Below, in pieces: positions 44,067 to 53,626 of a stretch of 64,000 nucleotides of DNA. The stretch comes from Rhizobium glycinendophyticum (GTDB lineage Bacteria; Pseudomonadota; Alphaproteobacteria; Rhizobiales; Rhizobiaceae). The DNA is taken from assembly GCF_006443685.1 (NCBI RefSeq), contig NZ_VFYP01000001.1, positions 1,922,001-1,986,000 on the forward strand, read 5' to 3'. The position numbers and the translations under genes are program-made. The notes beneath the pieces were generated by a model that saw nothing but the letters and a program-made list of their open reading frames with translations, ran no database searches and had not been told where the DNA came from. How positions within the stretch are numbered: position 1 is the first letter of the stretch; every line of letters starts with the position of its first letter.

Positions 44067-44360
44067 TTAGCCGAGATTGTCCTGCCAATCCTCGCGTGCG
44101 TTCGGGACTGCTATGATAAGGACGTCGCCACTGGGCTTGATGCTATAGATCACCATGTGGGATCCGGTGGGATGAACGCGCGCGGGCGGAGTGATTTCTA
44201 AACGTTCGCGCGCCATGCGAGGGTTCTCGGCAATCAGAGTGAAAACGTGTTCGAGATGGATATGGTAGGCCTCGGCCTACGCCTCGCCGAACATCTCAAC
44301 ACCGCGCCGATAAATCTTGCGGACATCCTCCGCAGCTCGACGGGTGAGCCGATAGCTCAA
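44067..44360 (-). pseudogene. ParE/RelE-family toxin disrupted by an in-frame TAG
   Basis: The minus strand downstream of the ParD-type antitoxin encodes a full-length (97-codon) ParE-like toxin in one frame, except that codon 28 is TAG (44277-44279). Before it stands LSYRLTRRAAEDVRKIYRRG, and after it AEAYHIHLEHVFTLIAENPR and HMVIYSIKPSGDVLIIAV, both typical of ParE. The expected residue there is probably Gln, a single C-to-T change. The apparent start is TTG overlapping the antitoxin stop (CTTGAG), where an ATGA overlap would be usual. Truncation at residue 27 should abolish toxin activity unless the amber is read through or is a sequencing error. Confidence 0.75.
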
Positions 44361-44602
44361 GCAGATCTGCTCCGGTGGTCTTTCAGGGAGTGGAGGGTAT
44401 CCTGCATGCTCTCATCGCTCTCGCCGCTGGCGATCCCCTCGTCGACAATTGCCTGGATACGGGCAACCTCTCTCTGGCGATCCTGGTCCTGACGGATCAG
44501 GTCCTGAATATAGGCCTCCTCGTTGGCGAACTGACCCTCATGGGTCTGATCGTCGACGAACTGCTTCACCTTGTCGGGCAGCCGAATGCTGAGCTTGGCC
44601 AT
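44357..44602 (-). CDS. ParD-like type II antitoxin
   Basis: An 81-residue protein with a ribbon-helix-helix N-terminus (MAKLSIRLPDKVKQFVDDQT, then GQFANEEAYIQDLIRQDQ) and an acidic, flexible C-terminus, as in ParD antitoxins that repress their own operon and bind ParE. A GGAG site lies about 9 bp before ATG 44602. The partner toxin gene overlaps its stop and carries an internal stop codon, so this antitoxin may now be an orphan. It is divergent from the P-loop NTPase gene. Confidence 0.85.
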   Translation of the reverse strand: MAKLSIRLPDKVKQFVDDQTHEGQFANEEAYIQDLIRQDQDRQREVARIQAIVDEGIASGESDESMQDTLHSLKDHRSRSA

Positions 44603-44684
44603 ACATTTGTCTCCTGTGTCCGGATGTTGCTCGCGTCCGAATAAAAAGTCAAAGCTCGGCGCATTGAACGAGAGCGAGACGAAT

Positions 44685-45257
44685 CGAGTGCGCAACCTTC
44701 CAATAGCTCAAGAAGCCGCGAATTATCTGCGCCAGGCCCGCCGCATCTGCGTGATCGGCTGCTCCGGCGGCGGCAAGTCGACATTGTCCCGCAAGATCGC
44801 CGCCGCACTCGATCTTCCCAACCACTCGATGGATCGCGAAGTCTTCTGGCTGCCGAATTGGATTCAGCGGCCCAGGGTCGAGCAAAGGGCGATACTCTCC
44901 GAGATCGTCAAAGCGGACAGATGGCTTCTCGATGGCACCAATCCTTCAAGCTTTGACATCAGGCTGCCGCGCACCGATCTCGTCGTCTGGGTGCGGTTGC
45001 CGCGTTGGCGCTGCCTACTCGGCGTGTATCGCCGCGCCAGACGCCATATCGGACGCCATCGCCCTGACATGGCAGATGGCTGTGTCGAAAAATGGCCCGA
45101 CCGCGAATTCCTCTCCTACATTTGGAATTTCGAACGCCGCTTCGCCCCGCGCATAACTCAGGAAATCGAACGTTACGGACCGAACGTTCCGGTCGTCACC
45201 CTGAAATCCCATGGCGAAATGGCGCAGCTGCTTGATCTTGCGGGGCTTCCTCATTAA
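44685..45257 (+). CDS. Small P-loop NTPase (adenylate kinase/FlaR-like)
   Basis: A 190-residue P-loop protein related to topology-modulation (FlaR-like) proteins and small kinases. The Walker A motif is VIGCSGGGKSTLSRKIA near the N-terminus, followed by MDREVFWLPNW, a lid-like arginine-rich region (RRARRHIGRHRP) and the conserved DREFLSYIWNFERR. The start is uncertain: GTG 44685 has a GAGAGCGAG stretch 9 bp upstream; TTG 44664 is possible. The phosphoryl acceptor is unknown. It lies 9 bp upstream of the COQ10-like gene. Confidence 0.75.
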   Translation, partial: RVRNLPIAQEAANYLRQARRICVIGCSGGGKSTLSRKIAAALDLPNHSMDREVFWLPNWIQRPRVEQRAILSEIVKADRWLLDGTNPSSFDIRLPRTDLVVWVRLPRWRCLLGVYRRARRHIGRHRPDMADGCVEKWPDREFLSYIWNFERRFAPRITQEIERYGPNVPVVTLKSHGEMAQLLDLAGLPH

Positions 45258-45266
45258 GTCGCTGGC

Positions 45267-45719
45267 ATGCCTCAGTTCGAAACCCGCCGCCTTGTCAAGC
45301 ACTCGCCCGATCGCATGTACGCGCTCGTCGCCGATGTCGAGCGCTACCCGGAATTCCTGCCGCTCTGCGAAGCCTTGACCATTCGCTCGCGTCGCGAGCG
45401 CGACGGCAAGGAACTGCTGCTCGCGGACATGACGGTGGGCTACAAGGCGATCCGCGAGACCTTCACGACCCAGGTCCTGCTGACGGCTGCGGAGCGAGCC
45501 ATCGACGTCAAATACATCGAGGGCCCGTTCAAATATCTCGACAATCGCTGGCGCTTCGAAGAAGCGGGCGAGGGCGGCTGCTCGGTTCACTTCTTCATCG
45601 ACTACGAATTCAAGAACCGCATCCTTGGCGCCTTGATGGGCTCGATGTTCGACCGCGCCTTCCGCATGTTCTCGGAAGCCTTCGAGGCGCGCGCCGACAA
45701 GATTTATGCTGGGACCTGA
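45267..45719 (+). CDS. COQ10/RatA-like START-fold protein
   Basis: A 150-residue member of the polyketide cyclase/START superfamily, COQ10/RatA branch, thought to bind ubiquinone or hydrophobic ligands and support respiration. It opens MPQFETRRLVKHSPDRMYAL, with VADVERYPEFLPLCEAL, TTQVLLTAAERAIDVKYIEG and GPFKYLDNRWRFEEAGEGG. The length is typical. Its 3' end overlaps the convergent pncC gene by 16 bp. A RatA toxin role is not supported by context. Confidence 0.88.
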   Translation: MPQFETRRLVKHSPDRMYALVADVERYPEFLPLCEALTIRSRRERDGKELLLADMTVGYKAIRETFTTQVLLTAAERAIDVKYIEGPFKYLDNRWRFEEAGEGGCSVHFFIDYEFKNRILGALMGSMFDRAFRMFSEAFEARADKIYAGT

Positions 45720-46210
45720 GCCGCAACAGTCAGCATCTCCAATGCCGTCCTGACCGTCGCAAGCCGCACCTGATCGCGCCCGATATCGCCGTAGCGCATC
45801 TCCCTTTGATCGATCAACCCGCTTCGGCTCTTGAGCGCAAGATGCACGAGCCCGACCGGCTTCTCCGGCGAGCCACCGCCCGGCCCGGCAATACCCGTCA
45901 CCGCGACGGCCACCTCTGCATCGGAGCGCATCAACGCTCCATGCGCCATCTGCAGCGCGGTTTCCCTTGAGACGGCCCCGAAACCCTCTAGCGTTTTGGC
46001 GGTAACACCGATCAGATCCATCTTCGCCTGGTTCGTATAGGTGACGAAACCCCGGTCGACGACGGCAGATGATCCCGCGATCTCCGTGAGCGCGCCCGCG
46101 ATCAATCCGCCCGTACAGGATTCTGCCGTGGAGATCATCCAGCCGAGATCGCGATAGGCGGCGATGACCGCCGCTGCCTTGGCTTCGATATCCGCCGGAT
46201 AGAACCCCAT
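45704..46210 (-). CDS. pncC: CinA C-terminal family, nicotinamide-nucleotide amidohydrolase
   Basis: A 168-residue stand-alone CinA C-terminal domain (PncC type), which deamidates nicotinamide mononucleotide to recycle NAD. Motifs are STAESCTGGLIAGALTEIAG, FVTYTNQAKMDLIGV and VAVTGIAGPGGGSPEKPVGLV. The ATG at 46210 shares one base with the ispDF stop (TGATG), so the two are coupled on the minus strand. The assignment rests on family membership. Confidence 0.9.
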   Translation of the reverse strand: MGFYPADIEAKAAAVIAAYRDLGWMISTAESCTGGLIAGALTEIAGSSAVVDRGFVTYTNQAKMDLIGVTAKTLEGFGAVSRETALQMAHGALMRSDAEVAVAVTGIAGPGGGSPEKPVGLVHLALKSRSGLIDQREMRYGDIGRDQVRLATVRTALEMLTVAAQVPA

Positions 46211-47418
46211 CAGTCCTTCCCCCGGAAGACGACAGTCGCGGTCGCGATCGCCGCAATCCCCTCGCGGCGACCGACGAAGCCGATCGTTTCATTCGTCGTC
46301 GCTTTGACAGAGCAGCGATCGAGCGAGATCTCCAAAATTTCCGCGAGCTTCTCTCGCATGGCCTGACGATGTGGTCCGACCTTAGGTGCTTCGGCAATAA
46401 GCGAAATATCTGCGTTCATAATCGTGCCGCCGGCATCCCGCACGATCTTTGCTGCATGCTCCAGAAAAATCCGCGACGGCGCCCCTTTCCATTGCATGTC
46501 CGAAGGTGGGAAATGATCACCGATATCGCCAGCACCGCAAGTTGCGAGTAGGGCGTCCGTCAGCGCATGCAACGCGACATCGGCGTCGGAATGGCCTTTG
46601 AGCTTCTGATCGTGCGGAATGAAAACGCCACAAAGCGCGACCCCGTCGCCAGCTTCAAGCTGGTGCACGTCATAGCCGTTTCCGGTCCTGACATCCGGCA
46701 AGGCCGAGCCTTTCAGTTTCTCGTCGGCCATGGCGATGTCCCTTTGCACGGTAAGTTTGACATTGTCGATCGAGCCTTCGACCAGATGCACCGGGATACC
46801 CGCCCATTCCGCAATCGAGGCGTCGTCGGTGAAGTCGCTGACCTGATCGGTCGCTGCACGGTCATGGGCTTTGAGGATGGTCTCGTAATGGAAACACTGC
46901 GGCGTTTGAGCCGCGTAGAGATCCTTGCGCGGAACCGTCCCGGTCACGACGCCGGTTTTGTCGCCGCGCTTGATCGTGTCCGCGACTGGAAGGGCAGGGA
47001 GGACGGCGGCTTTCCCAGAGGCAAGCTCGGTCGCAATTCTGTCGAGCAGTCCTGCGTCGACAAAGGGTCTGACACCGTCCTGGATCATCACGTGATCAAC
47101 GCTCCGACCCTGCAGTGCGCGCAATCCGTTCAGCACGGACTCCTGCCGCGTTGCGCCCCCGGTCACCACGACAAGCTCGTGACTGTCGCCGAGATCGGCA
47201 ACCGCGGTATCGAACAAGGCCCGATCGTCCGGGTGGATGACGGCAACGATCGGGCCGGACTTGGGCCAGTCGCGAAACCGCTTCAGCGTATGCCAGATAA
47301 CTGGCTTTCCGCCGATGCGGCGATATTGCTTCGGTCCCTCGACCGAGGCGCCGGCGCGCTCTCCGCGTCCTGCTGCCACGACGACGATCCCGATTGTCCC
47401 GCTCAGCTCTTGCTCCAT
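46210..47418 (-). CDS. ispDF: Bifunctional IspD/IspF isoprenoid synthesis enzyme
   Basis: A 402-residue fusion of two MEP-pathway enzymes. Residues to about 230 are IspD (4-diphosphocytidyl-methylerythritol synthase): [47 protein letters not shown]. The rest is IspF (cyclodiphosphate synthase): [19 protein letters not shown] with metal-binding Asp and His, [29 protein letters not shown] and [12 protein letters not shown]. The intervening enzyme IspE is encoded elsewhere, as is usual for the fusion. ATG 47418 is chosen; another ATG lies eight codons upstream at 47442. Confidence 0.96.
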   Translation of the reverse strand: MEQELSGTIGIVVVAAGRGERAGASVEGPKQYRRIGGKPVIWHTLKRFRDWPKSGPIVAVIHPDDRALFDTAVADLGDSHELVVVTGGATRQESVLNGLRALQGRSVDHVMIQDGVRPFVDAGLLDRIATELASGKAAVLPALPVADTIKRGDKTGVVTGTVPRKDLYAAQTPQCFHYETILKAHDRAATDQVSDFTDDASIAEWAGIPVHLVEGSIDNVKLTVQRDIAMADEKLKGSALPDVRTGNGYDVHQLEAGDGVALCGVFIPHDQKLKGHSDADVALHALTDALLATCGAGDIGDHFPPSDMQWKGAPSRIFLEHAAKIVRDAGGTIMNADISLIAEAPKVGPHRQAMREKLAEILEISLDRCSVKATTNETIGFVGRREGIAAIATATVVFRGKD

Positions 47419-47591
47419 CGTCCAGCCTGGTCCATGACACATTATCTTCGCAACCGTGCTCTATCGGCTCGGCATCGGCTTTTCCAGCATTTGCACGATT
47501 TTTTGTCGATGCGTGAGCTTTGCCTCTTGGCAAGCGTGAGCCGAATGTCTAAAAATCATGCAACTTCGCTCTCTGCCTGAAAGATAATCAT

Positions 47592-48593
47592 TTGATTTCC
47601 GTTGCGTTGGACACGCCCTTCAGCATTGGCTCTGTTCCGATCCGGAACAGGATCGTGCTCGCTCCGATGTCCGGCGTGACCGACCTGCCGTTTCGCCGGC
47701 TGGCGTTCCGCTACGGGGCGGGCCTCGTCGTGACCGAGATGGTAGCGAGCCGCGAGCTCGTGTTCAACGCCGCGGAAAGCTGGTCGCGGCTGAAGGGTGC
47801 AGGACTCACGCCGCATATGGTGCAGCTCGCGGGCCGTGAGGCGAAATGGCTGGCAGAGGCGGCCATCATCGCCGAGGCCAATGGCGCCGACATCATCGAC
47901 ATCAACATGGGCTGCCCGGCGAAAAAGGTGATTGGCGGCTATGCCGGTTCCGCCCTGATGCGTGAGCCGGATCATGCGCTTTCCCTTATCGAAGCGACGG
48001 TCAAGGCCGTGAAGATCCCTGTGACCGTCAAGATGCGCCTCGGCTGGGATGAGGCCTCCATGAATGCCCCTGACATCGCCGCCAGGGCAGAAGCTGCGGG
48101 CGTGCAGCTCGTGACGGTGCATGGACGAACCCGCATGCAGTTCTACGAAGGTCGGGCCAATTGGGACGCGATATCAGCTGTCCGTGATGCGATCCGAATC
48201 CCGCTGATCGCGAATGGGGACGTCGAGACGGTCGAGGATGCCCGGGAGATCCTGCGCCGTTCCGGCGCCGATGCGGTGATGGTCGGTCGCGGTTGCCAGG
48301 GCAGGCCTTGGCATGCCGGTGTGCTCGTCGGGCATGCTGGCCCTGATGCGTCCGAGATACCCGGCCTGGTGGTCGAGCATTACAAGATGATGCTGGAGCA
48401 TTATGGCAACGAAGTCGGCGTACGCCACGCGCGCAAGCATCTCGGCTGGTATCTTGACCGCTACGCACGCGATCTTGCGAGCGAAGCCAAGGCCGCAATC
48501 ATGACATCGAAGGACGCCGTTTTCGTCGCCGCAGCTCTGGAGCGCGCGCTCTCGGCCAGCGGCGATGCCGGTGCCAGACAGGAGGCCGCATGA
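47592..48593 (+). CDS. dusB: tRNA-dihydrouridine synthase (DusB/NifR3)
   Basis: Reduces uridine to dihydrouridine in tRNA with FMN and NADPH. The 333-residue TIM-barrel protein has [20 protein letters not shown], the catalytic cysteine in [37 protein letters not shown] and [15 protein letters not shown]. The start is TTG 47592. It leads directly into ntrB (ATGA overlap), the classic nifR3-ntrB-ntrC order of rhizobia. Divergent from ispDF. Confidence 0.96.
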   Translation: MISVALDTPFSIGSVPIRNRIVLAPMSGVTDLPFRRLAFRYGAGLVVTEMVASRELVFNAAESWSRLKGAGLTPHMVQLAGREAKWLAEAAIIAEANGADIIDINMGCPAKKVIGGYAGSALMREPDHALSLIEATVKAVKIPVTVKMRLGWDEASMNAPDIAARAEAAGVQLVTVHGRTRMQFYEGRANWDAISAVRDAIRIPLIANGDVETVEDAREILRRSGADAVMVGRGCQGRPWHAGVLVGHAGPDASEIPGLVVEHYKMMLEHYGNEVGVRHARKHLGWYLDRYARDLASEAKAAIMTSKDAVFVAAALERALSASGDAGARQEAA

Positions 48594-49729
48594 CGGCGAA
48601 CGACACTGCGGGCAGCAATGGCCTCGCCATGGCCGTGCTGAACGCCATCCAGAACCCGGTGGTGATGGTGGATGCGAACGGCCATATCGCCTTTGCAAAT
48701 TGGGAGGCAGAAGCCTTCTTCGGTGCGAGTGCGGCCCATCTGGCGCGTTACCGGCTCTCCACCTTCATTCCGTTCGGCAGTCCGCTACTGTCCCTGATCG
48801 AGCAGGTCAGAGAGCGCCGGGCGCCGGTCAACGAATACCGGGTCGACCTGTCGTCGCCACGTCTCGGCCAGGAAAAGCTGGTGGACCTTTATGTCGCGCC
48901 GGTTCTGGGGCAGCCTGGCAACGTCGTGGTTGTCTTCCAGGAGCGCTCCATGGCCGACAAAATCGACCGCCAGCTGACACATCGCGCAGCGGCTCGCTCC
49001 GTCACCGGTCTTGCCTCCATGCTGGCTCATGAGATCAAGAACCCGCTTTCCGGAATCCGGGGGGCCGCTCAACTCCTCGAGACAGCGGTAACCGACGAAG
49101 ACCGGGCGCTTACCCGCCTGATCTGTGACGAGACGGATCGAATCGTTTCCCTGGTCGATCGTATGGAGGTCTTCTCCGACGAGCGGCCGGTCGATCGTCA
49201 ATCGATCAACATCCATTCCGTGCTCGATCAGGTAAAGGCGGTTGCCAAGGCCGGCTTCGCCCGCAACATCCGCATCACCGAGAATTACGACCCCTCGCTG
49301 CCACCGGTCTTTGCCAATCGGGATCAACTGGTGCAGGTTTTCCTGAACCTGGTGAAGAACGCATCTGAAGCGATCGGCGAGCGGTCGGATGGCGAGATCC
49401 AGTTGACGACGGCTTACCGCCCCGGCATCCGCCTGTCGGTTGCCGGTTCGCGCGAGAAGATTTCGCTTCCGCTCGAATTCTGCGTCCATGACAACGGCCC
49501 CGGTGTCCCCTCTGACCTGCTGCCTCATCTCTTCGATCCGTTCATCACGACGAAGACCAATGGCTCCGGTCTGGGCCTGGCCCTCGTGGCGAAGATCATC
49601 GGCGGCCACGGCGGTATCGTCGAATGCGACAGCCAGGCGAGCCGCACCACCTTCCGGGTCCTCATGCCAATGTCGAAAGAGACGGCGCTCGATGATGCGC
49701 CACTTTCCAATTCCACGGGAACGAACTGA
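48590..49729 (+). CDS. ntrB: Nitrogen regulation sensor histidine kinase NtrB
   Basis: Cytoplasmic kinase/phosphatase that, under PII control, sets the phosphorylation of NtrC. The 379-residue protein has an N-terminal PAS domain ([20 protein letters not shown]), the phospho-acceptor His147 in [17 protein letters not shown], and a GHKL ATPase ([57 protein letters not shown]). No membrane helix. It overlaps dusB by 4 bp and ntrC by 1 bp. Confidence 0.97.
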   Translation: MTANDTAGSNGLAMAVLNAIQNPVVMVDANGHIAFANWEAEAFFGASAAHLARYRLSTFIPFGSPLLSLIEQVRERRAPVNEYRVDLSSPRLGQEKLVDLYVAPVLGQPGNVVVVFQERSMADKIDRQLTHRAAARSVTGLASMLAHEIKNPLSGIRGAAQLLETAVTDEDRALTRLICDETDRIVSLVDRMEVFSDERPVDRQSINIHSVLDQVKAVAKAGFARNIRITENYDPSLPPVFANRDQLVQVFLNLVKNASEAIGERSDGEIQLTTAYRPGIRLSVAGSREKISLPLEFCVHDNGPGVPSDLLPHLFDPFITTKTNGSGLGLALVAKIIGGHGGIVECDSQASRTTFRVLMPMSKETALDDAPLSNSTGTN

Positions 49730-51180
49730 TGACGGCGACCATACTTGTTGCAGATGATGATGCTGCGATCCGCACGGTGCTGAACCAGGCGCTGAGCAGG
49801 GCGGGTTATGATGTGAGGATCACGTCGAACGCCGCAACGCTGTGGCGCTGGGTATCCGCCGGCGAGGGCGATCTCGTTGTCACCGACGTCGTGATGCCGG
49901 ATGAGAACGCCTTCGACCTCCTGCCGCGCATCAAGAAGGCGCGTCCGGATCTGCCGGTCCTCGTCATGAGTGCCCAGAACACCTTCATGACCGCTATTAA
50001 GGCGTCGGAAAAGGGCGCCTACGATTACCTGCCAAAACCCTTCGACCTGACCGAACTGATCGCCATCATCGGCCGTGCACTATCAGAGCCTAAGAAGCGT
50101 CCCGCCCGTCTCGACGACGATATGCAGGACGGCATGCCGCTGGTTGGTCGCTCGGCTGCGATGCAGGAAATCTACCGCGTGCTCGCCCGCCTGATGCAGA
50201 CGGACCTGACCCTGATGATCACCGGGGAATCCGGTACCGGCAAGGAATTGGTGGCTAAGGCACTCCACGACTATGGCAAGCGCCGCAACGGCCCCTTCGT
50301 CGCGATCAACATGGCCGCGATCCCGCGTGATCTGATTGAATCGGAACTCTTCGGCCACGAGAAGGGCGCATTCACCGGTGCCCAGACCCGCTCGACCGGC
50401 CGTTTCGAACAGGCCGAAGGCGGCACGCTGTTCCTCGACGAAATCGGCGACATGCCGATGGACGCCCAGACCCGTCTGCTCCGCGTCCTGCAACAGGGTG
50501 AATACACGACAGTCGGTGGCCGAACCCCGATCCGCACCGATGTTCGCATCGTCGCCGCGACCAACAAGGACCTGAAGCAGTCGATCAACCAGGGCCTGTT
50601 TCGTGAGGACCTCTATTACCGGCTGAACGTTGTGCCGCTGCGCCTCCCGCCGCTGCGCGATCGGGCAGAAGACATCCCGGATCTCGTGCGCCACTTCATC
50701 CAGCAGGGTGAAAAGGAAGGACTAGACGCCAAGCGCTTCGATCAGGAAGCGCTGGAAGTGATGAAATCCTACGCGTGGCCCGGCAATGTCCGCGAACTGG
50801 AAAACGTCGTGCGCCGCCTGATGGCGCTTTATCCACAGGACGTGATCGCCCGCGAAGTCGTTGAACAGGAGTTGCGTGCCGACATTTCCGACAGCCCGAT
50901 CGCCAAGGTGGGGGTCGCCAGCGGTACCATGACCATATCGCAAGCGGTGGAAGAGAATATGCGCACCTATTTCGCCTCTTTCGGCGAAGCACTGCCGCCG
51001 TCTGGCCTTTACGACCGCGTGCTGACCGAGATGGAGTATCCGCTGATTCTTGCAGCTTTGACAGCCACCCGCGGCAATCAGATCAAGGCAGCCGACCTCC
51101 TCGGCCTGAACCGCAATACGCTGCGCAAGAAGATCCGCGAACTCGGCGTATCGGTCTATCGCAGTTCCCGTTCGGCTTGA
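49729..51180 (+). CDS. ntrC: Nitrogen regulation response regulator NtrC
   Basis: Sigma-54-dependent activator of nitrogen-assimilation genes. The 483-residue protein has a receiver domain with phospho-acceptor Asp53 in [14 protein letters not shown], an AAA+ domain with Walker [18 protein letters not shown], the sigma-54 contact loop [14 protein letters not shown] and Walker [13 protein letters not shown], and a Fis-type helix-turn-helix ([20 protein letters not shown]) at the C-terminus. All functional motifs are intact. Confidence 0.98.
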   Translation: MTATILVADDDAAIRTVLNQALSRAGYDVRITSNAATLWRWVSAGEGDLVVTDVVMPDENAFDLLPRIKKARPDLPVLVMSAQNTFMTAIKASEKGAYDYLPKPFDLTELIAIIGRALSEPKKRPARLDDDMQDGMPLVGRSAAMQEIYRVLARLMQTDLTLMITGESGTGKELVAKALHDYGKRRNGPFVAINMAAIPRDLIESELFGHEKGAFTGAQTRSTGRFEQAEGGTLFLDEIGDMPMDAQTRLLRVLQQGEYTTVGGRTPIRTDVRIVAATNKDLKQSINQGLFREDLYYRLNVVPLRLPPLRDRAEDIPDLVRHFIQQGEKEGLDAKRFDQEALEVMKSYAWPGNVRELENVVRRLMALYPQDVIAREVVEQELRADISDSPIAKVGVASGTMTISQAVEENMRTYFASFGEALPPSGLYDRVLTEMEYPLILAALTATRGNQIKAADLLGLNRNTLRKKIRELGVSVYRSSRSA

Positions 51181-51361
51181 CATCGCGACGGGCTCCGTTG
51201 CAATTTCGCCACATTGCGTTGCTCAAAAGCCACGTGTCACTGCGGCCTCCGTCTGACGTTTGTGTCGGTCGGCGCTGTCGGTTGTGCAGCACAACAAGAC
51301 GTACCGGCCCTCAGGTCGGACATCGTGAAGAGATCCGCTCCGGCGGATCCGGGGGAAATGA

Positions 51362-53626
51362 ATGGCAAGGGTGAGGAGAGCCTCCGCCGCCGATGTTGAA
51401 GCGGCGATGGCGCAGGACCGCAGGGCATCTTTTGCGCTGCCTGGCCTGCTGCTCGCCGGTGGTGCATTGCTCTGCGCCAGTTTTACTCTGCCGATCCTCT
51501 TGGGCCTGACACCGATCGAGCCGACGTCACGGGTGCTCGTTGCATCTGCCGTTATCAATTCTCTTTTCATCGTCGGCTTGATGTTCCTGATCGGCCGGGA
51601 AGTTCTGCGCCTTTTCAAGGCGCGCAACAGGGGCCGTGCCGCAGCCAGGCTGCATGTGCGCATCGTCGCCCTGTTTTCGGTCATCGCCATCACGCCGGCT
51701 ATCCTGGTCGCAATCTTCGCCTCGATTACGCTCAACGTCGGTCTGGACCGCTGGTTCTCGATCCGCACCCAGTCGATCGTGTCGTCGTCGATGAACGTTG
51801 CCCAAGCTTACATGCTGGAAAACGCCAGCTATCTGCAGGGTCAGGCGATCTCCATGGCGAATGACCTGGAGCGGAACCGCGCGCTCTTCTATCTCGACCG
51901 CACCGGTTTCGTCGAACTGATGACCCGCCAGGCGCGCGGTCGCGGCATGCTCGGCGCCTTCCTCGTGCGCGAAGATGGCTCCGCCATTACCAAGGCGGAT
52001 ATCGAGACGGAAAAGCCGCTGCCAGCCATCCCGCGCGACGCACTGGAAAGTGCGGCTGCGGGTCAGCCGACGCTCATCCCACCAGGAGTGACCAACCTCG
52101 TCGGCGCGATCATCAAGCTTGATTCCATCTCCGGCACCTTCCTCTACACGATCCGGGCGGTGGATCCGAAAGTCATGCAGGCCATGCGCCTGATGGAAGA
52201 GAACAATGCCGAATACCAGTCAATGGAAGATGGCCGCACCACGCTGCAGATCGCCTTTGCCATCCTCTATCTTGGTTTTGCCCTGATCGTACTGCTTGCT
52301 GCCATCTGGACGGCTATCGCCGTCGCCGACCGCATTGTCCGCCCGATCCGGCTGCTGATTGGCGCTGCCGACAGCATCGCCTCCGGCAATCTCAACGTTC
52401 TCGTGCCGGTGCGCGCTGCCGATGGTGACGTCGGCAGCCTGTCGCGCACTTTCAATAAGATGGTGTCGCAGATCCGCTCCCAGCGCGATGAGATCCTGGA
52501 GGCGAAGGATGAGGTTGATGACCGCAGACGCTTTATCGAGGCCGTGCTGTCCGGTGTCACCGCAGCCGTCATTGGGGTGGAGGACAATGGCATTGTCACC
52601 ATCGTCAATCCGTCAGCCGAGTTTTTCCTCGCCCTGCCATCCGATCAGTTGATCGGCGAAAAGCTGTCGCTCGTCGCACCGGAAGTTGATCGCGTGCTCA
52701 CCGAAGCGACGGTGCGCCATCGCGGTGAGTACCGTGAGCAGATCAACATGATTCGGGGCGGCAAGGAACGCACTTTGAACGTTCAGGTGACCCGCGAGGA
52801 AACCCGAGGCTCCGAAGACAGCTACGTCATCACCCTCGACGACATCACCGATCTCGTGGTGGCCCAGCGCTCCACCGCCTGGGCCGATGTTGCACGGCGC
52901 ATCGCCCATGAGATCAAGAACCCGCTGACGCCGATCCAGCTCTCTGCCGAGCGCCTCAAGCGACGCTACGGTAAGCAGATTGCCGAAGACGACAAGGCGG
53001 TCTTCAACCAGTGTACCGATACCATCGTCCGACAGGTGGAGGACATCGGCCGTATGGTCGATGAGTTCTCCGCCTTTGCCCGCATGCCGAAGCCGGCCAA
53101 ACAACGGGCAGACCTCCGCGAGATCCTCACCGACGCGGTTTTTCTTCGGGAGATCGGCAGCGCGGAGATCGAGTTTCAGCGTGATTTTGGCGACGAGCCG
53201 CTGGAGGGCAGCTTCGATGCCCGCATGCTTGCTCAGGCCGTCAGCAACATCGTCAAGAATGCGGTGGAGGCGATCGAGGCGGTACCTCTGGAGGAGCTTG
53301 GCAAGGGCAAGATCCTCGTCCGCTCCTATTTCGATCACGCCCATGACCGCTTTGCGGTCGACGTGATCGACAATGGCCGCGGCCTGCCGACCGAAAACCG
53401 GCACCGGATCCTCGAACCCTACATGACCATGCGCGAAAAGGGTACCGGCCTCGGTCTCGCCATCGTCAAGAAGATTATTGAAGAGCATGGCGGACAACTC
53501 GAGCTGCATGATGCTCCGGCCGATTTCGACCGGGGCAGGGGCGCGATGATCAGGATCATCCTCCCCCGCGCCGAGACGGCCGCCATCGATAGCGAGAACG
53601 ACAAGGAAAAGGTCTATGGCCTCTGA
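51362..53626 (+). CDS. ntrY: Membrane sensor histidine kinase NtrY
   Basis: A 754-residue membrane-bound kinase partner of NtrX, implicated in nitrogen, redox and envelope responses. Membrane helices lie near the N-terminus (LPGLLLAGGALLCASFTLPI, VASAVINSLFIVGLMFLIG, VRIVALFSVIAITPAILVAI) and near residue 300 (LQIAFAILYLGFALIVLLAA), enclosing a periplasmic sensor. HAMP (VRPIRLLIGAADSIASGN), PAS (VLSGVTAAVIGVEDNGIVTI), His516 in [17 protein letters not shown], and the ATPase (VDVIDNGRGLPTENRHRILE) follow. It starts 181 bp after ntrC and overlaps ntrX by 11 bp. Confidence 0.96.
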   Translation: MARVRRASAADVEAAMAQDRRASFALPGLLLAGGALLCASFTLPILLGLTPIEPTSRVLVASAVINSLFIVGLMFLIGREVLRLFKARNRGRAAARLHVRIVALFSVIAITPAILVAIFASITLNVGLDRWFSIRTQSIVSSSMNVAQAYMLENASYLQGQAISMANDLERNRALFYLDRTGFVELMTRQARGRGMLGAFLVREDGSAITKADIETEKPLPAIPRDALESAAAGQPTLIPPGVTNLVGAIIKLDSISGTFLYTIRAVDPKVMQAMRLMEENNAEYQSMEDGRTTLQIAFAILYLGFALIVLLAAIWTAIAVADRIVRPIRLLIGAADSIASGNLNVLVPVRAADGDVGSLSRTFNKMVSQIRSQRDEILEAKDEVDDRRRFIEAVLSGVTAAVIGVEDNGIVTIVNPSAEFFLALPSDQLIGEKLSLVAPEVDRVLTEATVRHRGEYREQINMIRGGKERTLNVQVTREETRGSEDSYVITLDDITDLVVAQRSTAWADVARRIAHEIKNPLTPIQLSAERLKRRYGKQIAEDDKAVFNQCTDTIVRQVEDIGRMVDEFSAFARMPKPAKQRADLREILTDAVFLREIGSAEIEFQRDFGDEPLEGSFDARMLAQAVSNIVKNAVEAIEAVPLEELGKGKILVRSYFDHAHDRFAVDVIDNGRGLPTENRHRILEPYMTMREKGTGLGLAIVKKIIEEHGGQLELHDAPADFDRGRGAMIRIILPRAETAAIDSENDKEKVYGL

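Noticed and set aside
47538..47560. Sigma-54 (-24/-12) promoter before dusB-ntrBC
   Set aside because: A TTGGC is present, but the GC at the -12 element is one base off the required spacing and TTGC is missing.
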